64,000 nucleotides of DNA from Nymphaea colorata (Eukaryota > Streptophyta > Magnoliopsida > Nymphaeales > Nymphaeaceae), in contig NC_045144.1 in NCBI RefSeq assembly GCF_008831285.2, positions 19,359,716-19,423,715 on the forward strand, given 5' to 3'. Position numbers and translations under genes: made by a program. The first letter of the stretch is position 1; each line of letters opens with the position of its first letter. Below the pieces are notes generated by a model. The model was not told where the DNA came from. It worked only from the letters and a program-made list of their open reading frames with translations, and made no database searches. Positions 10,768 to 20,712 of this stretch are shown one piece after another.

Positions 10768-11901
10768 AAACCAAATTTTCTAATCAACTTGAACCTGGTC
10801 TCAATAAACCAATTTTGGCAATTCTGGCTGGATCCGGGCGAGAACGGCGCAATTGATATAGTCTTTCGCTAGACAATGCTGTTCCCCCGATGGCTGGAAA
10901 GTTGGAAATTTGTTCAGAATTTTTGTCTCTCTCTTGATTTGGCATTTCCGGCGATATGCGAGAAACCGGCGCCTGAGGTCATTGACATGGGTGACACCAA
11001 CCAGCCGGAATTTTTTGCATTTTATTTTATGGTATTGGATATGAAAGATAAGTTAGCATTCTGTCACGCCTCTTATATAAAGTTTGATATGTTAATCTGG
11101 TATGTCTGGTTCTTTAATACATTCAAATTTGGGAAACTCAAAAAAGTGTTTTTTTTCTTCTATAAATCAGCAGTTCGGTCGTGTATTCATATGATTATTG
11201 GTGTTTGGTAGTGCCACGAGCAATTGAAATGACACCTGTAGACAATAACAATAGCATTATAGCGGGAATAAGCAGCTTAAATCACTTTAATAATTGAAGA
11301 GAAAAATTATCTCGTGAAATACTTAAGAACGAGTGAGATTGAATCTTTTTCCTTTTAATTCTGTTTCCAAACAGCGGCGAATTAAAAGTGAAATATTCAT
11401 GTTAGTGACTATAAAATATTCCAATAATTTACACCTGCATTTTAGTTTCTGTTTTTTTAAAATGCACCTCACATGTAAATTTCTATGTTCAGCACATTTT
11501 CCAGAAAATCACTTCCCCATTGATAGATTCAGTATCTTCTGTTTTTTTTTTCTGGTTTTCCAAAATAAAGCATCGAAATTTCTTAAACAATCCATCACAA
11601 TAAAATCAACCTACTAAATATAAATACGGTGGAGAAATTTCAAAATATTCAATGAATATATTGACAAAATCAATATACCAGCTAAATTTTAGTCGCTCAA
11701 AAGTTTCTTGAATTTATTGACCGACTTATGGATTTTTTGTTTTTCTGAACGTTCGTTCAACCTTATTAACTAAATCCCAATATTCGGCTAAATTTTAAAA
11801 ACAGAACCACTAACCAAGAATGAAAATCAAAATAAAAACGATCCGTCGGAAAGAAAATGGACGAAGGAATCCCAAATAATATTTGATTAAGGAATTGGTA
11901 G
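10768..11901. other. Intergenic, no gene seen
   Basis: Open frames at 10876-11211 and 11333-11617 look like AT-rich chance frames and match no family I know. No clear repeat structure. Confidence 0.45.
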
Positions 11902-12057
11902 GGGTGCACCTGCAGTAGTGCAACGCATGGGCGACGCTCGAGGAAGCCCCGCTGGCAAGCTAGCGGTGGTGGCCAACCTCCCCCACAATAAATTAATTTA
12001 ACGCCGTGTGATAACATGTCAGATATCAAACTGATAAGAACAGACACTAATTGATCT
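11902..12057 (-). pseudogene. U2 snRNA pseudogene, internally deleted
   Basis: Minus strand from 12057: AAGATCAA, CTGTTCTTATCAGTTTGATAT, an Sm-like AATTTATTG (about 11987-11996), a stem-loop around GCTAGCTTGCCAGC, then GTCGCCCATGCGTTGCACTA and a GTGCACCCC end. These follow the order of plant U2 from about nt 24 to the 3' end. The first ~23 nt and the leader between TATA and start are missing, so the TATA box (TATAAAAGC, 12062-12070) abuts U2 nt 24. The branch-point-recognition segment GTGTAGTA is altered to a shorter TTAGTG. It therefore cannot make a normal U2. Confidence 0.7.
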
Positions 12058-12061
12058 TCTG

Positions 12062-12120
12062 CTTTTATAGCCCTCTCGCCTTCCGCCATTCCACCTGCTC
12101 ATCATCGATACAGGACTAAA
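12062..12120 (-). promoter_or_regulatory. snRNA-type promoter (USE plus TATA) of the U2 pseudogene
   Basis: Minus strand: the same 17-mer TTTAGTCCTGTATCGAT (12104-12120), a 36-base gap, then TATAAAAGC, followed directly by the U2 body. It supports reading the 17-mer as an snRNA upstream sequence element rather than a transposon end. Confidence 0.6.
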
Positions 12121-13130
12121 AAAATGATAGCTGATGGCTGTATGCGTGTTGTACATCGTGATGATGGTAGATGATTGATGGTAAGGGTCATGAAGAAACC
12201 ATGGTACACATTTGGTATGGTCTTCACATCTACCATTTGGTGTAGCATGGAATGGATTCGGTTTGGTGGTTCAGGATGTGGACTGTAGCGATGGAGCCAT
12301 TAAAATTTGTGGCTTTATGGTATTTTATATGTTGAGGCTCATGATGATGAACATGGAATGCATTTGGTATGGTGCTTCATGATAAGGCTGATGATGCACT
12401 CATGGATGGACCCGCTAAAAACTGCAAGGTTTTTTTATGATGACCATCGTCTATGCATTCGGTGTGGTGTTTTTGTTAAGGGACCCTTGAAACTTGTTGT
12501 CTCCCTCAAATAGCATAGTTTTTCTATGGCGGTACAGGGTCCAGGCCAAATCCAGCTATCAGTATTTTGATGATCCGTATCGGAACCCATTGAGTCTTGC
12601 ACTTCTCAGTCTAGAACGCCGAATAAATCAACGTGACAGGAGGATCTCTAGGCCAGGTGGATTCGGATCCAGATCAAACCTGGAAATGCAGTTACCAAGT
12701 CTGAACCTATGATCTTTAAACTACCAAGAAGGTCCATAGTCGCGCGAAGTTCATAATATTGTCCTGTTCTCATTTATTTTACACTAAAAAATTTATGGAT
12801 TTGATAGTATTTCACAAAACTTGGTCCACAAATTAGGTCCATCCTGGATCAGGTAACGAGTAAGGGCCACGCCCAAAATCTGTTCACGCCTGACTATGAA
12901 CACAACAAATAGCCAAACTGGTTAAAGCTTGTGATTTGTATCTCTGAGATGAATCCGAACACATTTCGTCACAATCACCAGACTGTAACAATTCGGACCC
13001 GATCAGAAGGATTGGATCGTTTTTTAACATTCAGAACCAGTTAGAATCGAGACCCGACAATGGCCATGTGGCAAAGGCACCTGCGGCGCAAACCATGGCA
13101 AAGAGAATTTCCACCGTTTTTCTCGTCCAC
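12121..13130. other. Intergenic with degenerate internal repeats
   Basis: Region 12150-12480 repeats the words CATTTGGTATGGT, ATGATG and GGTGTGGTG several times, like a decayed tandem array. Region 12530-13060 holds CGGATCCAGATC-type motifs. No gene seen. Confidence 0.45.
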
Positions 13131-13183
13131 TTATATAGGCAGAAGCAGACCCCAACCTCTCCTCCGATCGATACAGGACTAAA
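13131..13183 (-). promoter_or_regulatory. snRNA-type promoter, foldback 3 left arm
   Basis: Minus strand: the 17-mer (13167-13183), a 31-base gap after GTCCTGTATCG, then TATATAAG (13131-13138 on the plus strand). No snRNA is recognised in the roughly 150 bases downstream (below 13105). Confidence 0.5.
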
Positions 13184-14592
13184 TTTTGCGTCTCTCAACG
13201 TCACTCGCTAGTACCTGATCCCAACCCTTCTTCTGACCCCATTTGATTTTGAATTCGTTTAGACAAAGACGGTAAAGAAATTTACAAATGATTATTAATA
13301 AGATTCACATGAATAGAAATATGACATATGATTGAGATCCAACTCAAGTTTATGTAGATACCAAATCTTATGCAACTAGGTTCCGAAAAGTATCAATGTT
13401 AATTATTGAACCCATTTTTACTTTGATTCCTTCGTTTCATCGACTTCTGAATTAAAATCTAAATACATAGTTATTTGAAAAATGGATACAGTCAAAAGTA
13501 TATGTATATCTGATTATTTGACATCTCTACCAATGCAAAAAACCAAGATGCATCATGATTACCAGGTGATATCAATGGCCATCATTTTCTTGCTTTGGGA
13601 CATTATGAATGGAGAACAAGGGAACCAGTTCGGGAGGAAACTGGGTTTGGCGGGGTACTGTCATGCAATTACAATTTAATCTGTATCATTGTGGCCAGAC
13701 ATCTAAATCCGATTAAATACAGAATTTTGGATATGGCTTTGTAGCTTTTATGTTTTAATATGAAACTGATTTGAGATCAAATAAAGCAAGATCCAAATAT
13801 TTAGATGTGGTAATATGTAGTTATATCTGACATGGATCTGATATATGTGCTTACCCTTACTTTTATGTGGCTCCATGAAAAAGAAGATGGTTGCATGAAG
13901 GTGATGGCTAGAGATGCATTCTTGGGAATATGAAATGCATCATACTTCTAATGAAAGGTAACTAAAATCTATTGGTTGTTGGGTTGTTCTCATTTAGATC
14001 CAGATCCAAACCTTGTATTTTGAACCAAACCTTAATCAATACGGGCAAACCAGAGCCAGACGGGCCAACAGTCGATTGAACTTTGGTTTCCTCCTTGATT
14101 GGACCAACAAGAGACTGGATCCAGATCATGATTAAATGGATACAGGCTCCTAAGTGGAGCAACCTCTTTTGCCATTCTTTGGTTGCAAAAATGTTTGAAT
14201 CCGCACCCGAGCTCCATTGGAAAATCTATTAAGTATTTCCCAGTGTTGGTGGGAGGATGGTAAATGGACTGGGTTCGAATCAACCAGATACATGAAAATT
14301 TGGATTCAGATCAAAGTCGACAAAATGAAGGAATCAAAGTAAAAATGGGTTTATGAATTAACATTGATACTTTTGAAAACATAGTTGCACAAGATTTGGT
14401 ATCTACGTGAACTTGAGTTGGATCTCAATCATATGTCGTATTTCTATTCGTATGAATCTCACTAATAATCAGATATAAATTTCTTTACCATCTTTGTCTA
14501 AACGAATTCAAAATCAAATCGGGTCAGAGGAAGGGTTGGGGTCAGGTACCGGGCGAGTGACGTTGAGAGACGCGTTCTTCAATGTCTTAAAA

Positions 14593-14655
14593 TTTAGTCC
14601 TGTATCGATCAGAGGAGAGGTTGAGGTCTGCTTCTCCAACCTGTCTTCTATATGT
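14593..14655 (+). promoter_or_regulatory. snRNA-type promoter, foldback 3 right arm
   Basis: Plus strand: TTTAGTCCTGTATCGAT (14593-14609), then a weak TATA-like CTATATGT at 14648-14655, about 41 bases after the motif. The expected start near 14680 would drive RNA antisense to pararetrovirus fragment C. The TATA element and spacing are poorer than in the other copies. Confidence 0.4.
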
Positions 14656-14684
14656 TACCAATTGGTTGTTTCTGGAATCGGACA

Positions 14685-15112
14685 TGTATGAGTTCGGTCC
14701 AAAATTGGACATATATGAGTTCGGCCCTTTATTATATGCCATCATTATTAGATTTGGATTTGTTTTAGGATATGCTATTAGTTTATTTAGACCGGTAAAG
14801 TCGTATATCCTTCGCCATGTTTTAAGTTTCGTTTATGGTTTGGCTTTCTTTTTTTTGTTTTGTGTTTCATAGGTAATTTTTTATTTGATGGACTGGTGTA
14901 GTTTTTATTTTTGGCTTTTGAACCTATCGTTAATATTATAGTTTAAATATTATAGTTTTTGAAATTTTTATTCTCTGTTTTAAATTTATTTTCTTCTTCC
15001 ATGGTTTTATTTACCTTTTCTTGGAGTTTTTTTAGTTTGGTACATTCTGGTAATTTATTGGTTAGCTGGTTTTTAGTTTTTATAGACTATCTATTCTTTT
15101 AGATTTTCGATA
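14685..15112 (-). mobile_element. Endogenous pararetrovirus fragment C, inverted
   Basis: The reverse complement aligns with fragment B at about 18935-19380 and fragment A at about 7370-7740. Shared words include ACCAGCTAACC, the ACCAGAATGTACCAAACT stretch seen in A, CGATAGGTTCAAA, and GAACTCATATATGT. Only the A-rich segment downstream of RNase H is present, without catalytic motifs. It lies immediately right of foldback 3. Confidence 0.65.
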
Positions 15113-15305
15113 TCCGATGTAGCAAAAAGATTATTTAAGTCATGACCAGATCCATGATCCATTATCTAATCATGTCCCTGCAGTTCAAAACCAAAAATTT
15201 GGTAGGAAGCGCACTAATTCAAAACTTTCATGCTTCCATGCTTAAAAGGTATCTATGAAAAGGTAGTGAGTAGATCTATAATAAAAAAAGGATTTCTTAC
15301 GGTAT

Positions 15306-15573
15306 AACTAGGATAGTCGCCTCAATGGGCATAGCGTAGCTGGTCAAGCTAGAGGCCTGTATTAAGGAAGGTCTCTAGTTCGATTCCTGTGGGCGCTATG
15401 TTCCTGTGTCTTAAGGCGGTAGGGTGCGGCATCCAAACTGACGGGTGCACCATTACTATCGTTGACACTGACGCAGCTCAGGACTCCGGAAGCAGGGGGA
15501 ATGGGGGGGGCTTCGGGCCTTGCTTGGGCGGTGGGGGTTTAACACCTCTCGCTCACCCAAAACTAGGATAGTC
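15306..15573 (+). mobile_element. tRNA-derived SINE, copy 1, with 13-bp target-site duplication
   Basis: The body 15319-15560 (242 bp) lies between perfect copies of AACTAGGATAGTC (15306-15318 and 15561-15573). The head has a Pol III A box TAGCGTAGCTGG (15332-15343, full match to TRGCNNAGYNGG) and a B box AGTTCGATTCC (15377-15387), 45 bases apart. It does not fold as a complete tRNA and continues into a non-tRNA body. The 3' end (ACACCTCTCGCTCACCCA) has no poly(A) or poly(T) tail. A second member is at 59104-59322. Confidence 0.8.
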
Positions 15574-16660
15574 AGTTATGAACTGTCACATAATAAAAGC
15601 AGTTGTTGCTGATATTTATGAAAAGGTAGTGCAGTGGCAGAGCCACATGATGGCTGCAAACACCAGTCTTAATTTTTTTTATTTTTAAATAAGCATTTTT
15701 AAATATTTATCCTTATATTATATATTATAAGTATTTTTAAATGAGTGTTCTTCCAACCAACTTTTTTTTTTTTTGGTTATGCTACTGGGGCTGATGTGAC
15801 CAATAATCCACTCCAAACCACATGTGATTCCAAAGAATTTTTGAACTTGAAGTTGGATACCATTTTATATCTGGGTCCGAATCCAGCTGATCCTTAAGAG
15901 AGATCTGGGACCATAACATGCATGTATAATCCAGGTCTGAGACCAGCTTCAACTCATTAGATCCTGCCAATTTTAAACCGGAGCCATTACTTTAAACTCG
16001 AATCCAGATTCAAAACTACCTATGTACAACTCACTTGTGATGGACTCCTCCCATCTTTTCCATTGGCGCATCTGACATTAAAACATGAATAAAATTAAAA
16101 TAGCTCGTTATCAATTGGGATGCCCTTTTCGACGATCATTCTTAGAAGCAAGTGAAATCTTAGGTAAGTGCTCAATGAAACCACATACATATACATCAGT
16201 TTAGATTGAATGTCATAAACTTATATGTACACAAGCAGTGGCAGAAACTAAAACTTAGAATAGCAAGCGCTTGAATATTAGTAAAATAATGATAAACAAT
16301 GGTTGATATATAGAACTTACATACAATATGTTTAAAAAATATATAATCACTTTAAGACAATGGACTGACCACATACTATGAAATAGATATAAAAATTCAG
16401 CAGCTGAGCAAATGAAAACCAGTTTGCATATGACATCTGGAACAGTTACCAGTCACATATGAATCCCTTCGTTAATAAACACTAACGATGATTTTATTTT
16501 CCATTGGTTTAAAAATTGGTAATATTTTAGCATAATACATGCTAGCAAAGCGAACCACGTTAAATTTGTCATTGTTTTCTTTATGAATACTATGTCATTA
16601 TCACAGTGAGCTTGATGAACCATCAAAACTCGCTATCGGTTTAGTGCCATGGAGCGCAGG
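15574..16660. other. Intergenic, repeat debris
   Basis: Contains a GTGGCAGAGCCACATGATGG fragment (about 15634) of the MITE class noted at 4466 and GGATCCAGATTC-type motifs (15820-16010). No gene seen. Confidence 0.45.
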
Positions 16661-17444
16661 AGCAGCGAGAATACACATTCTAGTAACTTTCTTACCCAAA
16701 AATTGTCCGTGAGAGAGAGAGAGAGAGAGAAGGAGAGATAGTGCTGCACAAATTATGAGAAAGAGATGTTTGGTAGCTGGTCTCTGCACTCTGGGGAATC
16801 ATGGATAGGCGTCACGGATGGCAGCTTCCGGCTCACACATTCCAGGTATCCTGCTAACCATTTTATGTCAGTCAGTTTAGGCATTCACCCACTTGATGAT
16901 TTGCCTTTTCCGGCTCACACATTCCAGGTATCTTTGCACAAAAGGTTTTGCAGCGTCAAGGTCGGAGAAGATACTGAAGTATTCCAGAGGACGGACTTCA
17001 GAGTCCTTTTTTTTCGGTGTCTACAGGGAAACTGCCTTCTCTCATTCCTCCATGAACGTGGCTGTCGACATTGCTTCAGTATCTTCTCCGACCTTGACGC
17101 TGTCAACTTGGGTTCTGAAGTCCATCCTCTGGAATACTTCAGTATCTTCTCCGACCTTGACGCTGCAAAACCTTTTGTCGAAGGATACCCGGAATGTGTG
17201 AGCCGGAAAAGGCAAATCATCAAGTGGGTGAATGCCTAAACTGACTGACATAAAATGGTTAGCAGGATACCTGGAATGTGTGAGCCGGAAGCTGCCATCC
17301 GTGACGCCTATCCATGATTCCCCAGAGTGCAGAGACCAGCTACCAAACATCTCTTTCTCATGATTTGTGCAGCACTTTCTCTCCTCTCTCTCTCACGGAC
17401 AATTTTTGGGTAAGAAAGTTACTAGAATGTGTATTCTCACTGCT
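16661..17444. repeat. Foldback 2: 0.78 kb long inverted repeat
   Basis: Left arm 16661-17003 and right arm about 17113-17444 are near-perfect reverse complements, starting AGCAGCGAGAATACAC and ending GTGTATTCTCACTGCT. A 29-bp unit (CTTCAGTATCTTCTCCGACC then TTGACGCTG) occurs three times: inverted at 16951-16979, direct at 17074-17102 in the loop and direct at 17137-17165. CCGGCTCACACATTCCAGGTAT is repeated within each arm. Open frames on both strands (16766-17239 and 17042-17350) start with the same peptide MFGSWSLHSG, as a palindrome must. Arm divergence is visibly lower than in foldback 1, so it is probably younger. Its right end coincides with the start of pararetrovirus fragment B. Confidence 0.85.
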
Positions 17445-19412
17445 TCAACATATAGAAAAAGAACTTTCATCTTTATATTCAGACTTTAGAATTATGGGAA
17501 AAACACAAAACTAGTGTAAAAATAAAATTGATTGATGAAGATAGTATAATCACACAACCACTATTAAAATATGTACCATATGATTTAGTAGAATTTGATA
17601 AATACATGCAAGAACTACTAAAAGGAGACTATGTAAGACAATCTAATTCAAAGCATAGTAGTTCAGATTTTATAGTAAATAAACATAGCGAGCAAAAAAG
17701 AAACAAAACTATAATGGTTATAGATTATAGAAATCTTAATGTAAAAACAAAAACTTACAACTATCTTATTCCAAATAAAATACTAAAATTAAAACAAATA
17801 TCAGGATATCAATATTTTAGTAAATTTGACTGCAAAATCGGATTCTACCACATGAAATTAGAAAATGAATAATCTTTAACAGCGTTTGTAGTGGCAAATG
17901 GATTTTACGAATGGAATGTATTACCATTTGGGTATAAAAATGTACCTAGAAGATTTCAAACTTTTATGGATAAAAAATTTAAAGGATTAAGTAACTATGT
18001 CATATACATTGTTGACATATTATTATAAACATACACGGAAGAAGACCACTACACTTTACTTAGAGAATTCATAAATTATGCTAAAAAAACAGGAAGAACA
18101 ATAAGCAAAAGCAAAGCAATAATTTGTAACAGATAGAATTTCTAGGAATAAAAATAGAAAAATTAGGATAAAAATGCAAAATCATATAATACAAAAATAG
18201 CAATGTTTGATGATTTAGATACAAAAGTAAAATTACAATATTTTCTTGGTTTAGTCAACCAAGTTCGAGAATACATTCCTGAGTTGGCAGATTATTGTAA
18301 ACATTTACAAACCAAGTTAAAAAAGGATAAAGAGTATTATCAAGATGAATATGACAGACAACATATACAGAAAATTCAAAAGATTTGCAAAACCTACTTA
18401 AGCTAGAATTCCCATATGAAACAAACGATTGTATTTGGATAATTGAATCAGATGCATCCGATCAAAGTTATGGATCAATATTAAAATATAGATATAAAAG
18501 AGACTCCAAAAAAAAACCTTTGCAGGTATCACTCCGGAAGATTTAAAGAAAACGAAAGCAAATAGAAATTAATAGAAAAGAATTACTAGCATTATATTAT
18601 GCACTCTTACTTTTTGAAATCTATATAGTGTTCACAAAATTAGTTACAACCGACAATACAGATAAAACATTTGGTCAAATGCAAAATTAGAAAACTAGAT
18701 AGTAAAAAAAGAGATAGGAAGGTTAGTAAATAAAATAAAAATGTTTGATTTTACCATAGAAGTATCAAAAGCGTTGAAAATAGGTTTGTGGATGTTATTT
18801 CAACAGAGTAGAGGCTACAGGAAAGGTGAAGGAAAAAACTGGCACCAGAAATGACTAATTATGTAAATTCTTATGCAGATGCAGAAGGTAGAGATCTCAA
18901 ACTTAAAGCAGATATCGAAAATTCTAAAAACACAGGTAAAAGAAATAGATACTTTGAAGAACCAGCTAACCGTCCTTAAGTATAGTATTACGTACCAAAC
19001 CAGAAAACTCAAAAGAAAAAGTAAATAAGGATTGAAACCATATACGAAGAAAATAAACTTAAAACATAAGAGAAGAAACTTTTCCAAAACTATAATCTTG
19101 ACGATAGGTTCAAAGGACCAGAAATAAAAACTACACCAGCAGAAAACAGAAAGTCAAACCATATTAATAAAAATCACCTACAAAACTTGAAAGAGGTCAC
19201 TGACTTCCTAAATAACAACCCCAAGAAACCAAACCAAACAAAGGGCGAAGGATACACGACTTTACCAGTAACATCATATAATTACGGGCTATTACACGCA
19301 GTAACCTTCCTGAAACATGTAAGGCTACAAAGAGAAATTTAAAAAAATAATAAAGCCGAACTCATATATGTAAGTTTCTATTTGGCAAAAGAAGAAGTAA
19401 TAAATGAAAAAA
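17445..19412 (+). mobile_element. Endogenous pararetrovirus fragment B: RT and RNase H region (Caulimoviridae-like, decayed)
   Basis: Region 17528-18170 reads as a plant pararetrovirus reverse transcriptase: a conserved DYRNLN-type segment near 17725, FSKFDCK near 17817, LPFGYKN near 17920, and the catalytic box near 18010. There the second aspartate of the Y-x-D-D motif is replaced by isoleucine (codon ATA at 18017). In-frame stops occur at 17870 and about 18026, and frameshifts lie before 18203. Region 18203-18620 covers the RT connection and the RNase H start (an SDAS segment near 18448). An A-rich tail follows to 19412. No gag, movement-protein or protease motif is seen. The protein order and lack of integrase favour Caulimoviridae over an LTR retrotransposon; a Ty3 element is the main alternative. 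It cannot encode an active enzyme. Confidence 0.75.
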
Positions 19413-19448
19413 TACACTTGATCTTAGCCAAAAAGAAGAGAAAGGCGT
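19413..19448 (-). pseudogene. U2 snRNA 5'-end fragment (copy B)
   Basis: Minus strand matches plant U2 nt 1-36 at about 31 of 36 positions, with GGCTAAGATCAAGTGTA intact. The join to the pararetrovirus tail is at the same U2 position as in copy A, so both descend from one chimeric junction. Relative to A, about 135 bp with the TATA box and USE are missing here, so this copy has no promoter. Confidence 0.7.
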
Positions 19449-19454
19449 TGCAAG

Positions 19455-20368
19455 TTTCAGTCCTTCGGCTCTCTATGACACGACCCTTTTGCTTCTTCAC
19501 TTCACGAAGCTGGCAGCCGAACAAACACCTTTTCCCGATACCCACTTCAAATTTTCGTCGGAACGCCGCCCAATGGTTCCAAGAAATCTTGACTACACCG
19601 GAAAATTGACTGCTCCAGTCAATCGGAACAAAATCGAAAGGGAACAGAAAGGTTTCCCACTTGAGAAGAAACATGGAGGGGATTCCTGTTCGGCAGTTCC
19701 AAGGGATTAGACTGAGAGATCGTCAAGCAGTGTCGCGAGAAGCAACCAGAAAATGGTTTTTCCTTTGCTTCTTGACGTGGTGAAGGAGTCGTCGAAGGTT
19801 CGGGTGTCTCAGAATATCTTTTGGTCTTCCATAGCTGTGTCGATACTCATCGGACGGCCCATTATGATTGTCGTGGTTGACATTTGGTATGACGTAAAGG
19901 CTCATGAATGTTAACCATCAATTCAAGAAGAGAAGCCAGTAAGTTTATTTTTTTGCAACGGGAAGCGTTGTAGAGTTCTCGAGCAAGCGGAGAGAAACCG
20001 TTCTCGCTCTCCTGATACGAACGCTGCCAGGAGAGACTCCCACAACCATATCTGGTGCGCAGATGGTTTGTATCTGCTCCTACAGATAGAAATTGTATAT
20101 ACGTTAGCATATTTTTGAAGGAAAAGTGCCCCAGTTAGATGCTTCAGATTTACTTGAAACCATTTTCATTTCTTCTTCGCAGGTTCTTCACAGGTGAATA
20201 GTAGGCTGGCGGTTCTGGGTGCTTCTTTAAAATGAAAAAAAACACTCCAGAGCAGCTATAAGACTCCGGCTGCAGGGTAGGCATGGGTTTTGGACACACT
20301 TTTGGGGATGTCCTTCTTTGTTTTGGTTTTGCTAGTGCTTAATGTAAATCCATCACTCAAGTGAGATC
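19455..20368 (+). repeat. Dispersed block downstream of pararetrovirus B
   Basis: Second copy of 7953-8930, same orientation and order after the same pararetrovirus tail. It keeps the ~72-codon frame (ending 19710) but lacks the 58-base segment found at 8210-8267. No promoter or start context marks it as a gene. Confidence 0.6.
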
Positions 20369-20712
20369 ATTGTCACTTAACACGCGCATTATTCGAAAAA
20401 GATGCATATAATACTTGAGAAATAAGTCAGTCGTATAAAATGGCAATTAGACGCGTCTTTTTCAAAAAAAAAAAGTCACAAAATAAGAAAACATGAAAAG
20501 ACATGTATTATATGTGTTTTTTCATGTTTCCTTCATATTTTTATTATTTTTTATTTTTTATAATTTTCAACATTTATTAAATGTTTAATTTTAAAAAAAT
20601 GTCGAGATTTTTTTGAGATATTTTCGTTATACACAACTTTGTCATATTATACTCGAGAAAGTCCTCGCCCTATAATGCCCTTACCCTATATATGTGACAA
20701 TTATGCCCGCTG
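20369..20712. other. Intergenic, AT-rich
   Basis: Very AT-rich. The words ATGTGTTTTTTCATGTTT resemble the AT-rich family at 27380-27640 and 54400-54720. No gene seen. Confidence 0.45.

Larger units (their letters stand above)
13131..14660. repeat. Foldback 3: long inverted repeat around a 0.8 kb spacer
   Basis: Left arm about 13131-13470 and right arm about 14290-14660 are reverse complements with indels; the right arm has about 14 extra bases near 14578-14591. The spacer (13471-14289) shows no gene. Each arm carries the 17-base USE-like motif, a TATA-like box at its outer end and about 300 bp of the sequence upstream of that promoter. The structure is therefore an inverted duplication of an snRNA-type promoter region, with the two promoters diverging outward. 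The right side borders pararetrovirus fragment C. Confidence 0.75.

Noticed and set aside
7827-14655. Reading the recurrent 17-mer and TATA modules as the pararetrovirus's own 35S-type promoter
   Set aside because: The TATA-to-U2 spacing and U2 sequence in two copies, on the opposite strand, fit an snRNA promoter better; a 35S-type promoter should face the viral sense direction.
15332-15403. Possible tRNA gene
   Set aside because: A and B boxes are good, but the region does not close a full acceptor stem, it continues into a 242-bp body, and a 13-bp target duplication shows a SINE.
16766-17350. Long open frames on both strands (157, 102, 102 and 102 codons)
   Set aside because: They are the same sequence read from both arms of a palindrome; no family match and no gene context.
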